From an uncultured Flavobacteriales bacterium (lineage in GTDB: Bacteria; Bacteroidota; Bacteroidia; Flavobacteriales_D; Sanyastnellaceae), in contig CALJKR010000076.1 of the NCBI GenBank assembly GCA_937974555.1, positions 1-39,979 on the forward strand: 39,979 nt of DNA, in the 5' to 3' direction. Numbering within the stretch: the stretch's first letter is position 1; each line of letters begins with the position of its first letter. Below the pieces are notes generated by a model. That model saw nothing but the letters and a program-made list of their open reading frames with translations. It did no database searches and was not told where the DNA came from. The position numbers and the translations under genes were made by a program. Below, piece after piece: positions 7,660-15,268 of the stretch.

Positions 7660-8123
7660 TGTCCCGTTTGAATGGCATTCTCCATCAATTGTTTCTGATA
7701 GTTCTGCCATATCTCCATTTTTTTAATTTCAACTGCCATCTCCTTTGCACTGAGCGCGGACAAAGAATCGGCTTCTTGTGCTTTGGCTTTTATTGTTTGA
7801 GGATCGAATTGCTCTGAGATCACCTTTTCTTTGAGTGACTGGATACGCAATTGATTTTCATAGTTTTTAAGAAGGATATCCAGATTGGCTGGATCGTCTA
7901 ATTCCTTTGCGTTATCCAAAAGCAATTGCTCAATCACCCATTGCTCAATCCATTGATTGCACCATTGAATACTGTCTTGTCCCTTTAATCCCGTAGGAAG
8001 AGATTGAATAAGCAAGGATTTACTTAATTCATGCTCTCCCACTTTGGCCACCACTTCTGTATTGTTCTTGGGTTGACAACTGAAGAGGAAAAGTGCGGAA
8101 AAAAAGAGAAGCAAAAACTTCAT
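7647..8123 (-). CDS. SurA N-domain-like lipoprotein lacking a PPIase domain
   Basis: This is a 158-residue lipoprotein with a type II signal peptide and lipobox LFSC (lipidated Cys16). The remainder is mostly helical and resembles the N-terminal chaperone helices of SurA/PpiD proteins: a short strand-turn-strand VAKVGEHELS followed by helices rich in Gln, Trp and Leu. It ends where a parvulin domain would normally begin, and no frameshifted isomerase sequence follows, since the next gene starts immediately. It is sandwiched between two parvulin genes, with a one-base TAATG overlap at its start and a 13-base overlap at its end. It probably works with them as a membrane-anchored holdase, an inference from position. 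It could instead be a shortened member of the usual three-gene Bacteroidota foldase set. Confidence 0.65.
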   Translation of the reverse strand: MKFLLLFFSALFLFSCQPKNNTEVVAKVGEHELSKSLLIQSLPTGLKGQDSIQWCNQWIEQWVIEQLLLDNAKELDDPANLDILLKNYENQLRIQSLKEKVISEQFDPQTIKAKAQEADSLSALSAKEMAVEIKKMEIWQNYQKQLMENAIQTGQWKK

Positions 8124-10069
8124 TAGTGGATGGTGTAAAGCAAATTTTTATTGATTTGAATTTTTCCAGACTTTTCTTGGCGCAATTGCTTGATCCATTG
8201 CTCCTCCAAGAAATTTTGATAATCGCTTGTGATAACACCCCGAGCCTCTGAAAGCAATTTGGGTCCTGCGGGCAAGTAGTTGATTACATACACCACACCA
8301 AACTGACCATTGATATCCAAGTCCTTTGGATTCATTTTACCGTTTCCTTTCCAATCAAACTGTTGCAACAAGGGACGATCTTGCTCTGAATATGTGCCCG
8401 TGTCGTATTTGACATGAATACCTCCGTCCGCATTTATTTCGGATTCCATTCCTTCAATGGGATAGTCGCCAGATAAAATCATTTCACGAACTTGTTTCGC
8501 ATACTTTGCATTTTCACATGTGAATACCGCAATCTGCGCGCGGTCTGGCCACATGTATTTGTTTTTGTTTTCGATGTGATAAGCACGCAATCCAGCAGTG
8601 TCTTTCACTGCCTTTGTCCATACTTTTTGATCGGTTAACTCAAACAACAAAATTCCATCGCGGTACTCATTCATCAACATTTTAAATGCGGGATACTTGC
8701 TTTCCAATTGACGATCTTCATATTGAATGACCTTGTCATTGGTGAAGTTTTTAATTTCATTGGCAATGAAATCATGCGGTGAAACTTTGCTTTTGGTTGG
8801 TCGCTTGTGGTTGATGTAATCTACAAATTCAGATCCCTTGATGCTTTGTCCAGCTACGGTACAAATCACTGCACGGTTCAATTTTTTCTTCACGGCCCAG
8901 GTATTCTTGAACACATTGGTATCGGCTGCGGCGATCAATTTTTCGATATTGGCTGTGTTCTCGCTGTAGTTGTATTCTTTTTTTAATTTGTTCAAGAAAG
9001 AATTTTTGGTCTTGTCTGCACGTGAATCTTTTTGGACTTTGGATTTGATTTCTTTTTCCATTTGCGCCAAAGGAGCAAGTGGTTTGTATTCCAAACGTTT
9101 TACAATGTGCCATCCGTAGGAGGTAGCAAATGGAGCAGTGTAGTCGCCATTGTTTTTTATTCCAAAAGAGGCGTCTTCAAATTCAGTAACCATTTTATTG
9201 GTTCCAAACCAAGGCAATTCTCCACCTTTCTTAGCAGAAGAACCATCTTCGCTGTATGTAGCAGCCAATTCCTCAAAGGTCTTTTCACCGCTGGTTAGCT
9301 TGGCATAAACTTCATTGATTTTGTTTTTGCTGTAATCCTTGTCATCGGCTTTGTCGCGAATCATGATGTGCGCCACTCGGATTTCACCACGTGCGGCTCT
9401 GCGGTCAACAATTTTCACAAGATGGTAACCATATTTGGTTCTAACGGGCATCGAAATGTCGCCCACTTTGGTATTGTACGCTGCACTCTCAAAAGGGTAG
9501 ACCATTTGAAAAGCAGTGAAATAACCCAAGTCGCCTTGATTTTCTTTGGCGCTGGGATCTTCACTGGACTCCTTGGCCACTTGTTGGAAATTTGCACCGC
9601 TGAGAATCTTATTGCGAAGCTGCATAATTTTTTGGTAAGCACGCAGTGTATCGGTTGGAGAAGCGTTTAGATCACACTTAACCAAAATATGGTACCCATG
9701 CACTTCCTCTGAAAGTCGGCTGTATGCCTCCTCAATGAGTCCATCCAAAAGAGAGGCGTCAACCAAATAGGGTCGAGCCAATTGGGCGCGGTATCCGGCC
9801 AATTCATTTTTGAATTTGGCGACAGTATCCATCCCCAACTTTTTGGCTTCGGCAACTTTAAGTCGGAAATTGATAAATAATTCCATGTAATTGTCCAACG
9901 AAGCTGGAGTAATGGCGGAATCACGGTTGTTCTTTTTGAATGTGGCTTCAAACTCTTCCAAAGTTGTGGTTTGACCATCGATGGTAAGAACTACTTGATC
10001 CTTTTGTGCCCACAAAGCACCTTGGGTCATCAACAATGCGAATGCTACAATTGAAATAATCTTTTTCAT
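8123..10069 (-). CDS. PpiC-type peptidyl-prolyl isomerase with two parvulin domains
   Basis: This is a secreted foldase of 648 residues. A Sec signal peptide (about 1-21, ending LWAQ) is followed by a helical N-terminal region (about 35-115), parvulin domain 1 (about 122-221, VHGYHILVK through YGYHLVKI), parvulin domain 2 (about 229-326, RVAHIMIRD through YGWHIVKR) and a long C-terminal region (about 330-648) of no recognised domain. Both parvulin domains keep the conserved His-bearing strands, the SEDPSA or SEDGSS turn and the GG(E)L loop, so both look catalytically competent. It is the first gene of the long minus-strand operon and overlaps the lipoprotein gene by one base. In Bacteroidota such genes lie beside surA homologues and serve outer-membrane biogenesis; the specific client is unknown. 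Confidence 0.9.
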   Translation of the reverse strand: MKKIISIVAFALLMTQGALWAQKDQVVLTIDGQTTTLEEFEATFKKNNRDSAITPASLDNYMELFINFRLKVAEAKKLGMDTVAKFKNELAGYRAQLARPYLVDASLLDGLIEEAYSRLSEEVHGYHILVKCDLNASPTDTLRAYQKIMQLRNKILSGANFQQVAKESSEDPSAKENQGDLGYFTAFQMVYPFESAAYNTKVGDISMPVRTKYGYHLVKIVDRRAARGEIRVAHIMIRDKADDKDYSKNKINEVYAKLTSGEKTFEELAATYSEDGSSAKKGGELPWFGTNKMVTEFEDASFGIKNNGDYTAPFATSYGWHIVKRLEYKPLAPLAQMEKEIKSKVQKDSRADKTKNSFLNKLKKEYNYSENTANIEKLIAAADTNVFKNTWAVKKKLNRAVICTVAGQSIKGSEFVDYINHKRPTKSKVSPHDFIANEIKNFTNDKVIQYEDRQLESKYPAFKMLMNEYRDGILLFELTDQKVWTKAVKDTAGLRAYHIENKNKYMWPDRAQIAVFTCENAKYAKQVREMILSGDYPIEGMESEINADGGIHVKYDTGTYSEQDRPLLQQFDWKGNGKMNPKDLDINGQFGVVYVINYLPAGPKLLSEARGVITSDYQNFLEEQWIKQLRQEKSGKIQINKNLLYTIH

Positions 10070-10070
10070 T

Positions 10071-10079
10071 TTTCCTTCC
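10071..10079 (-). promoter_or_regulatory. Shine-Dalgarno-like site of the folding operon
   Basis: On the minus strand this reads GGAAGGAAA, just upstream of the ATG at 10069. Most genes in this window have no visible Shine-Dalgarno sequence, as expected in Bacteroidota, so a purine-rich GGAAGG site here is unusual and may mark a highly translated first gene. Confidence 0.45.
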
Positions 10080-10094
10080 TTTTTTTAGGGATTA

Positions 10095-10124
10095 CAAATG
10101 TAACGAAAATGCATCTCCGCAAAA
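10095..10124 (-). promoter_or_regulatory. Bacteroidota promoter of the ppiC-surA-moxR-lipid operon
   Basis: The minus strand carries TACATTTG (10095-10102, the TAnnTTTG -7 element). It is preceded, 17 bp upstream, by TTTTG (10120-10124), close to the -33 TTTG element at the usual 17-20 bp spacing. Transcription should begin about 15-20 nt before the ATG at 10069. No other promoter-sized gap occurs in the next 9.8 kb on this strand. Confidence 0.7.
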
Positions 10125-10177
10125 GGATGAAAATGCAGGCCCGTAGGGTTAAAAAATGAAAACGAATGGAAGAAAAA

Positions 10178-10639
10178 TCAGACGGTTAAAACACCATTTT
10201 TTTTGAGCCAAAAATCCAGACATTCATCCAGTAAATGATAGGTTCTCTCAAATGCTATGGCTTCTTCTAGCACAGGGTCAGGAATATGGATGGTTTCTCC
10301 GGTTTCAAGATGGGTGAACTGAATGATTTTGTGTCTGTTTTCAGGGGTAGAAAGGTCAAGTAGGTCTTTGAAATTGCCGCCATCCATCGCGATGATCCAA
10401 TCAAAATGGTTGAGGTCATCGGCTACTACTTTTCTAGATCGAAGTTGGGAGATGTCAAATCCGTTTTTCTTCATCACCTCTTGGCCTCTGGGGTCAGGCG
10501 CCATGCCTTCTAAAAAACCCATTAATCCTGCAGAATCAATATGCCAATTGAGGTTATTCTTTGTAACCTTTTCTCTTAGCATAACCTCAGCCATGGGCGA
10601 GCGACAAATATTTCCTAAACAAACAAAAAGAATCCTCAT
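10178..10639 (-). CDS. Low-molecular-weight protein-tyrosine phosphatase
   Basis: This cytoplasmic phosphatase belongs to the LMW-PTP family. The N-terminal P-loop VCLGNICRSP contains catalytic Cys7 and Arg13 (CX5R-S), and the general acid is in the IPDP motif (D121). I choose the ATG at 10639, giving 153 residues, because it forms the common ATGA overlap with the upstream methyltransferase stop; an ATG two codons earlier is possible. The tyrosine pair that often follows the DP loop is absent (DPVLEE), as in several bacterial members. In Bacteroidota such enzymes can oppose BY-kinases of capsule export, but no kinase or capsule locus is adjacent. The neighbour is an RsmI-like methyltransferase, so the physiological substrate is unknown. 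Confidence 0.95.
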   Translation of the reverse strand: MRILFVCLGNICRSPMAEVMLREKVTKNNLNWHIDSAGLMGFLEGMAPDPRGQEVMKKNGFDISQLRSRKVVADDLNHFDWIIAMDGGNFKDLLDLSTPENRHKIIQFTHLETGETIHIPDPVLEEAIAFERTYHLLDECLDFWLKKNGVLTV

Positions 10640-11349
10640 ATCCATTTTCCGATTGCAAACATAACGGGAATTTTATGAAATTGTAAATTCTGTTTTTTCC
10701 ATTTTTCAACGGTGCAGGTAAGCAGTTTTTGTTGATTGGATTGTAAGTTGGCTCCGACACAAAGCAATGTCTGCGGGGACAAATTTTGGATCAAATCATC
10801 CCACACTGCTTGATTGCGGTAGGGGGTGTCCATAAAAAGTTGGGTTTCTCCTGTATGAATTTTTTGTTCCAATTGCTTGATGACTCGGATACGTTCGTTC
10901 CGCTCTCTGGGTAGGTAACCGTGAAATCTAAATTGTTGACCATTAAAACCAGAACCCATCAAAGTCAGGAGAATAGAGGAGGGACCTACCCATGGCTGGA
11001 CCAAAATACCGTTTTGGTGGGCAAAGGCGACTACTTGATTACCAGGGTCTGCAATACACGGCAATCCGGCATCGCTCATGAGGATGGCACGCTTGGCAGA
11101 TTTCAGCCCAATCAAAATTTGTTGTTTCTCAGTATCATTGGTGTTCTCGTTCCATTCATGAAATTCCATTTCATCAAAAACGCCTTTGAATCCCAATTTG
11201 CGGAGATTTCTTCGGGCATCCTTGACGTTTTCCACAATGAAAAAAGTAATGTCAATCATATACTCCCAATGTGATTCTGGGAAAAAAGAAAAACCCTCGT
11301 CCGCAATTGGAGAGGGTAATAAATATAAGGTAGAAGAATATTCTTCCAT
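10636..11349 (-). CDS. RsmI-like SAM-dependent methyltransferase (tetrapyrrole methylase fold)
   Basis: This is a 237-residue member of the tetrapyrrole methylase superfamily, related to RsmI, which 2'-O-methylates C1402 of 16S rRNA. The SAM-site motif reads SDAGLPCIADPG (about 92-103), against SDAGTPGISDPG in classical RsmI, and GPSSILLTLMGSG and FHGYLPRE follow in RsmI order. The N terminus lacks the GTLYxVxTPIGN motif of true RsmI and instead reads LYLLPSPIAD, as in a second short paralogue that I recall as widespread in Bacteroidota. The start is the ATG at 11349, as the codon before it is TTG. Whether it methylates rRNA is unproven. It is co-transcribed with the DUF3276 gene (23 bp upstream) and with the phosphatase by ATGA overlap. 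Confidence 0.82.
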   Translation of the reverse strand: MEEYSSTLYLLPSPIADEGFSFFPESHWEYMIDITFFIVENVKDARRNLRKLGFKGVFDEMEFHEWNENTNDTEKQQILIGLKSAKRAILMSDAGLPCIADPGNQVVAFAHQNGILVQPWVGPSSILLTLMGSGFNGQQFRFHGYLPRERNERIRVIKQLEQKIHTGETQLFMDTPYRNQAVWDDLIQNLSPQTLLCVGANLQSNQQKLLTCTVEKWKKQNLQFHKIPVMFAIGKWI

Positions 11350-11372
11350 CAATAAGTCAAGGTAAGGGTGAA

Positions 11373-11696
11373 TTAAAGACTATTGAACTCTTCATCAATG
11401 GAGCTGTCTCCATTCTGAACAGGTGCTGAAGGGGCATCTCCTTGCTTCTCCTTGATGTAGGCAATGGTTTCTTCTAATCCTTGAATGAATTTTTCAAAAT
11501 CCTCTTTGTACAAGAAGATCTTGTGTTTCTCATAATTGACGTTTCCAGATTCTGCGCTGCCTGTTCTTTTGCTTTCAGTAATGGTCATGAATAAATCATT
11601 TCCACGGGTGGACTTCACATCAAAAAAATAAGTTCTCTTTCCAGCTCTTACCGGTTTTGAATACACATCATCACGGTAGTTATTTCCCTCTGTCAT
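11373..11696 (-). CDS. DUF3276 / PUR-alpha-like nucleic-acid-binding protein
   Basis: This 107-residue protein matches the small PUR-domain family typical of Bacteroidota and spirochaetes (DUF3276; the Borrelia member BpuR binds DNA and RNA). Visible family features are the basic AGKRTYFFDVKSTRGNDLF strand-turn-strand, TITESK, and an HKIFLYKEDFEKF segment leading into a long helix (about 68-85). The C-terminal 20 residues are acidic and probably disordered. It is the first gene of a three-gene unit with an excellent promoter. A role as a single-stranded nucleic-acid-binding regulator is inferred from the family. Confidence 0.9.
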   Translation of the reverse strand: MTEGNNYRDDVYSKPVRAGKRTYFFDVKSTRGNDLFMTITESKRTGSAESGNVNYEKHKIFLYKEDFEKFIQGLEETIAYIKEKQGDAPSAPVQNGDSSIDEEFNSL

Positions 11697-11721
11697 AACA
11701 ATTTTGGTTTTTGATCTATGC

Positions 11722-11752
11722 CAAATATAAATTTTTTATTTAAAAAAACAAA
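11722..11752 (-). promoter_or_regulatory. Consensus Bacteroidota promoter for the DUF3276 operon
   Basis: The minus strand reads TATATTTG (11722-11729) with TTTG (11749-11752) exactly 19 bp upstream, a full match to TTTG-N19-TAnnTTTG. It overlaps the 3' end of the WD40 gene, transcribed in the same direction, so the DUF3276 unit can be expressed independently of it. This is the strongest promoter match in the window. Confidence 0.8.
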
Positions 11753-12632
11753 TCTTTGTCACATCAATTTTTTTGTTGTCTCCCGCACTAATAAAAATGT
11801 TGGGGTTGACCATAAGAATCTGATTGACAGATCTCAAGGGGGATTGGTTCAAATTGTCCCATTTTCCAGCCAATGCCAAGGAGGTCATTTCCCATGCCTT
11901 GATGCTTTTGTCCAATGAGCTGGTCCATATCAATTGGTTTTCCGTATCCACAGATAGTCCGTAGATATTGCCTTTGTGCGCTTGGAAATCAAAGATGGGT
12001 GAGGATTGCTCTTGTTTCCAGAACTGAACCTGACCTTGTTTATTTCCACTCACCCATGTTTTTTTTTCGGGCCAGTAGGCTATACTGGTAAGGCCGTCTT
12101 TCATAGGAAGGGAGGTGAATATTTCGTTGAGCATGGGAAGTTCTAAAACCCGAAGTATACCGTCTTGCCCAACTACAGCCAATTGGTTCATGGAGTCATT
12201 CCAACAGAGATCTCGCAGTTTTTCTGCACTGAGCCAAAGGGTTCTCTTCATTTCCAACGGGTCAAACGACCACAGGTTGAGTTTGCCATCTTGACCAATC
12301 GAGTACAATTGCTCAGCGTCAGAGGTCAGTTTAAAAATCCCACCATCATGGGCTTTCATGACTTTTACGGATTCTTTATCATCGAAGTGAAATCGGTACA
12401 GGTATCCTTGTGCATCGCCTGCAAAAATCCATTTTTCATGTACATGACAGCAATAGCCTGCATGGTTTAGCAAGGCAATGCGCTCAGCCATGTATTGATC
12501 TGCCTCCTTCCAATAATGGAAAACTTGTCTATCGCCTCCCACAGAATAAAGGTGATTGTTTGCGGCAGCAACTCCGTAAACTGGGGCTTGATGAAAGTCA
12601 AATTGATCAATCGAATGCAATTCCAAAGGCAT
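11736..12632 (-). CDS. WD40-repeat protein
   Basis: This 298-residue protein consists almost wholly of WD40-type beta-propeller repeats, enough for one seven-blade propeller. Repeat ends are visible as GGDRQVFHYW, GDAQGYLYRF, GQDGKLNLW, GQDGILRVLE, GNKQGQVQFW and SSLDKSIKAWEM. No signal peptide is present, so it should be cytoplasmic, and no catalytic domain is attached. Similar stand-alone WD40 proteins occur in Bacteroidota, with unknown binding partners. It is divergent from hisS with only 32 bp between the two start codons. I see no good -7 element on its own strand in that gap. Its 3' end carries the promoter of the next operon. Confidence 0.85.
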   Translation of the reverse strand: MPLELHSIDQFDFHQAPVYGVAAANNHLYSVGGDRQVFHYWKEADQYMAERIALLNHAGYCCHVHEKWIFAGDAQGYLYRFHFDDKESVKVMKAHDGGIFKLTSDAEQLYSIGQDGKLNLWSFDPLEMKRTLWLSAEKLRDLCWNDSMNQLAVVGQDGILRVLELPMLNEIFTSLPMKDGLTSIAYWPEKKTWVSGNKQGQVQFWKQEQSSPIFDFQAHKGNIYGLSVDTENQLIWTSSLDKSIKAWEMTSLALAGKWDNLNQSPLRSVNQILMVNPNIFISAGDNKKIDVTKICFFK

Positions 12633-12649
12633 GGCGCTAATTTAAGATT

Positions 12650-12657
12650 TATCTTTG
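12650..12657 (+). promoter_or_regulatory. -7 promoter element of hisS
   Basis: TATCTTTG matches TAnnTTTG and lies 7 nt before the hisS ATG at 12665, leaving almost no 5' leader. No clear -33 TTTG is found at the expected distance, which falls in the start of the divergent WD40 gene. Confidence 0.55.
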
Positions 12658-12664
12658 TCGGCAA

Positions 12665-14032
12665 ATGGCTAAAGTTTCAGTTTCAATTCCCAAAGGGACA
12701 CGTGATTTTTCACCAGCGGTGATGGTGAAAAGGCAATATCTATTTTCGACGATTCGATCGGTTTTTGAACGATATGGTTTTCTGCCATTGGAAACGCCGA
12801 GCATGGAAAATCTGGATACCCTTACCGGCAAATACGGTGATGAAGGGGATCAATTGCTCTTTAAAATCTTGAACAACGGCGCATTCGCAGAGAAGGCCAA
12901 TGAGGAAGATTGGACAAGCAAGAACCACAAGAAATTGGTTCCTCAACTTTGTGATCGGGCCTTGCGTTATGATTTGACAGTGCCTTTTGCTCGTTTTGTT
13001 TCGATGAATCAAAATGATATCGCGTTTCCTTTTAAGCGTTATCAAATTCAACCGGTCTGGAGGGCGGATCGTCCGCAGCGCGGAAGATACAGAGAGTTTT
13101 TTCAATGCGATGCAGACATTATAGGAACCGATAGCCTTTGGTGTGAGTTGGAGTTGATGAAAGTGTATGATCAGGTTTTTCATCAATTGGGACTGAATGT
13201 GGCGATTCATGTGAACAACAGAAAAATGTTACAGGGCTTGGCGGATGTCAGTGGTATTGGAGATCGTTTTGTTGATATGACCGTTGCTTTGGATAAGTTG
13301 GATAAAGTGGGCTGGGATGGCGTGAAGAAAGAGATGTTGGAAAAGGGGATTGCTGAAATGTCCATCGAAACTTTGCAATCTTGGGTGGAAAAAATTCAAG
13401 CCGATGTGGAAGTTTGGAATGAATTGTTGACCCAGCCTGGGTTAGAGAAGGCCAATGAAGAATGGATGTTCTTGCATCGCGCCTTACAAACATCGCCTTT
13501 GAAAAAAGCCAAAATTGTATGGGACATCACCTTGGCCCGTGGTTTAAATTATTACACTGGTTTTATTTTTGAAGTTAAGGCGGTTGGGGCTCAAATGGGA
13601 AGTATTGGCGGTGGTGGAAGGTATGACGACTTGACAGGCATCTTTGGTTTGCCCAATATGTCCGGGGTAGGAATATCATTCGGCGCGGACAGAATTTATG
13701 ACGTACTTGAGGAATTGGGATTGTTTCCGTCGTATTTAGAAACAGCAGTGCCATTGATGTTTGCCTATTTCAGTGAGGCTACCATTGATACAACGGTCCA
13801 GTGGATGTATGCCCTACGCGAAAATGGGATAGCTTGTGAAATGTATCCCAATGAGGCCAAGATGAAAAAGCAATTTAAATATGCGGATGATCGGAAGATT
13901 CCATTTGTTGCGGTGATGGGTGATGAAGAATTGAATGAAGGCAAAATCAATCTGAAGAACATGCAGACAGGTGAGCAATTTAAATTGAGCTTGTCGGAGT
14001 TAATGCAATTTCAATTTCAAGTGAGATCATGA
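12665..14032 (+). CDS. hisS: Histidyl-tRNA synthetase
   Basis: This class II aminoacyl-tRNA synthetase charges tRNA-His with histidine. The 455 residues carry the N-terminal PKGTRDFSP phrase, class II motif 1 around RYGFLPLETP, motif 2 in RADRPQRGRYREFFQCDADI (134-153), the histidine-specific LARGLNYYTG (290-299, with the catalytic Arg292) and motif 3 region GGGGRYDDL (316-324). A C-terminal anticodon-binding domain completes it. The length is normal for the Bacteroidota type. The stop overlaps the next start as ATGA. Confidence 0.98.
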   Translation: MAKVSVSIPKGTRDFSPAVMVKRQYLFSTIRSVFERYGFLPLETPSMENLDTLTGKYGDEGDQLLFKILNNGAFAEKANEEDWTSKNHKKLVPQLCDRALRYDLTVPFARFVSMNQNDIAFPFKRYQIQPVWRADRPQRGRYREFFQCDADIIGTDSLWCELELMKVYDQVFHQLGLNVAIHVNNRKMLQGLADVSGIGDRFVDMTVALDKLDKVGWDGVKKEMLEKGIAEMSIETLQSWVEKIQADVEVWNELLTQPGLEKANEEWMFLHRALQTSPLKKAKIVWDITLARGLNYYTGFIFEVKAVGAQMGSIGGGGRYDDLTGIFGLPNMSGVGISFGADRIYDVLEELGLFPSYLETAVPLMFAYFSEATIDTTVQWMYALRENGIACEMYPNEAKMKKQFKYADDRKIPFVAVMGDEELNEGKINLKNMQTGEQFKLSLSELMQFQFQVRS

Positions 14033-14355
14033 AAAATTTAACCAAGATAATTGTAGCGTATATCAAGCGAGAATGGATTTGGTCCGCGTTTATTGGTTAT
14101 GAATTGATCGCGGTGGTTTTGGCGATGTTTACCAAGATTGATATTGCCATCCCTTGCTTGTTTACCAAGCTAACGGGCACAGAATGTCTGGGATGCGGCA
14201 TGACCAGAGCCACCATGTCCATGATTCAATTTGATTTTGAAAGGGCTTGGCATTTTAATAAACTTTCATTCATCGTTCTTCCTCTTTTGGTTGGAATGAT
14301 TGTGTGGGATTTTAAAAAATTCTATAAATCTCAAGCTTTGGATACGCCTCAATAA
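14029..14355 (+). CDS. DUF2752 small membrane protein
   Basis: This 108-residue protein has the DUF2752 hallmark: two transmembrane segments (about 18-36 and 78-95) flanking TGTECLGCGMTRA, with the invariant Cys53 and Cys56 and the following TR. The family is common in Bacteroidota and its function is unknown. A preceding Cys (IPCLF, Cys43) is also typical. Translational coupling to hisS by the ATGA overlap is clear but probably incidental. A cluster of basic and aromatic residues ends the protein on the cytoplasmic side. Confidence 0.85.
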   Translation: MKNLTKIIVAYIKREWIWSAFIGYELIAVVLAMFTKIDIAIPCLFTKLTGTECLGCGMTRATMSMIQFDFERAWHFNKLSFIVLPLLVGMIVWDFKKFYKSQALDTPQ

Positions 14356-14409
14356 AACAAAACCTTCTTTCTGTTGTTAATTTGTCAAATAATTTAATGA
14401 TTCTCTCTT

Positions 14410-15108
14410 ATGCAAAATTCAAATGATCACAAAATCACACGCGTCGCAGTCTTTTTTGATGGGGCGTTTTTTCTTCAGGTTAATTCTTTTTACAAGCACA
14501 ATCACCATGTCGGGAAGTCATTTTTCTTCTCGGGATTCATGGAATATATCCGCCACAAGGTGGCGCAGTTGGAGCATTCCAAATACCATCTTTGTCCCAT
14601 TGTAGAGGCCCATTGGTTTAAGGGCAGATATTCTGCCAATGCATTTGAGGTTCGATATCCAGATGCCCAGAAACGGGCGGAGATCATGACCTCAGAGCGC
14701 AAGACAGAAGACTCATTGGTGTACCAAGGAGTAAAATTGCATTACACGCCCATTCATTTGGACAACGAAACACAAGAGCCTTTGGATAAACCCGTTAATG
14801 TGGCGTTTACCGCAGAGGGTGTGACTTTGGCTGCGCAAGATCGCTTTGATGTGATTGTCATTGTTGGTGGTGATGGTGAATTTCAACACATGGTAAGCAA
14901 GATCAATACTTTTGGCAAGCGAGTGATGACCTTGGGTTTCAACTTGACTTTTGAAACCGACAATGGTTATGGACCCAAGAAGAAATTTATTCGTACCTCT
15001 CAGGTGCTTATGGAGAGGTCCAACTATTCCGTTTGGATGGATAGAATTATCGAGGAAGGATTGGACACCAATGAAAGATTGGTTATGAGTCTTTTCAATA
15101 ATATGTAA
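14410..15108 (+). CDS. NYN (LabA/DUF88) domain protein
   Basis: This 232-residue protein belongs to the NYN/PIN-like nuclease superfamily, whose members cleave RNA with a cluster of acidic residues. The first Asp is in VAVFFDGAFF (D17) and the last acidic pair in VGGDGEF (D155 and E157). The middle motif, usually KxVDVxL, reads KPVNVAF, with Asn130 in place of the conserved Asp. About 75 residues between the first motif and the core (30-110) form an insertion rich in His and aromatic residues that I do not recognise. The C-terminal part (165-232) is also distinctive. The protein may be a weakened nuclease or an RNA-binding member. It sits alone between a DUF2752 gene and a tRNA gene. Confidence 0.75.
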   Translation: MQNSNDHKITRVAVFFDGAFFLQVNSFYKHNHHVGKSFFFSGFMEYIRHKVAQLEHSKYHLCPIVEAHWFKGRYSANAFEVRYPDAQKRAEIMTSERKTEDSLVYQGVKLHYTPIHLDNETQEPLDKPVNVAFTAEGVTLAAQDRFDVIVIVGGDGEFQHMVSKINTFGKRVMTLGFNLTFETDNGYGPKKKFIRTSQVLMERSNYSVWMDRIIEEGLDTNERLVMSLFNNM

Positions 15109-15126
15109 TTTTAAAAAGGCAAGTGT

Positions 15127-15134
15127 TATATTTG
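15127..15134 (+). promoter_or_regulatory. -7 promoter element of tRNA-Val
   Basis: TATATTTG, 9 nt before the mature 5' end of the tRNA. No TTTG lies at the -33 distance. The position implies a very short precursor leader. Confidence 0.6.
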
Positions 15135-15143
15135 CCGCCCAAA

Positions 15144-15217
<74 letters not shown>

Positions 15218-15220
15218 CAA

Positions 15221-15250
15221 AAAAAAGGAGAACATGGGTTCTCCTTTTTT
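15221..15250. terminator. Bidirectional terminator of tRNA-Val and the DUF4153 gene
   Basis: A perfect 13-bp inverted repeat AAAAAAGGAGAAC / GTTCTCCTTTTTT with loop ATGG starts 3 nt after the tRNA. The A-run and T-run make it work in both directions, and the convergent DUF4153 gene ends 18 nt beyond. Confidence 0.88.
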
Positions 15251-15268
15251 ATTTAAAGCACTTTTGAG

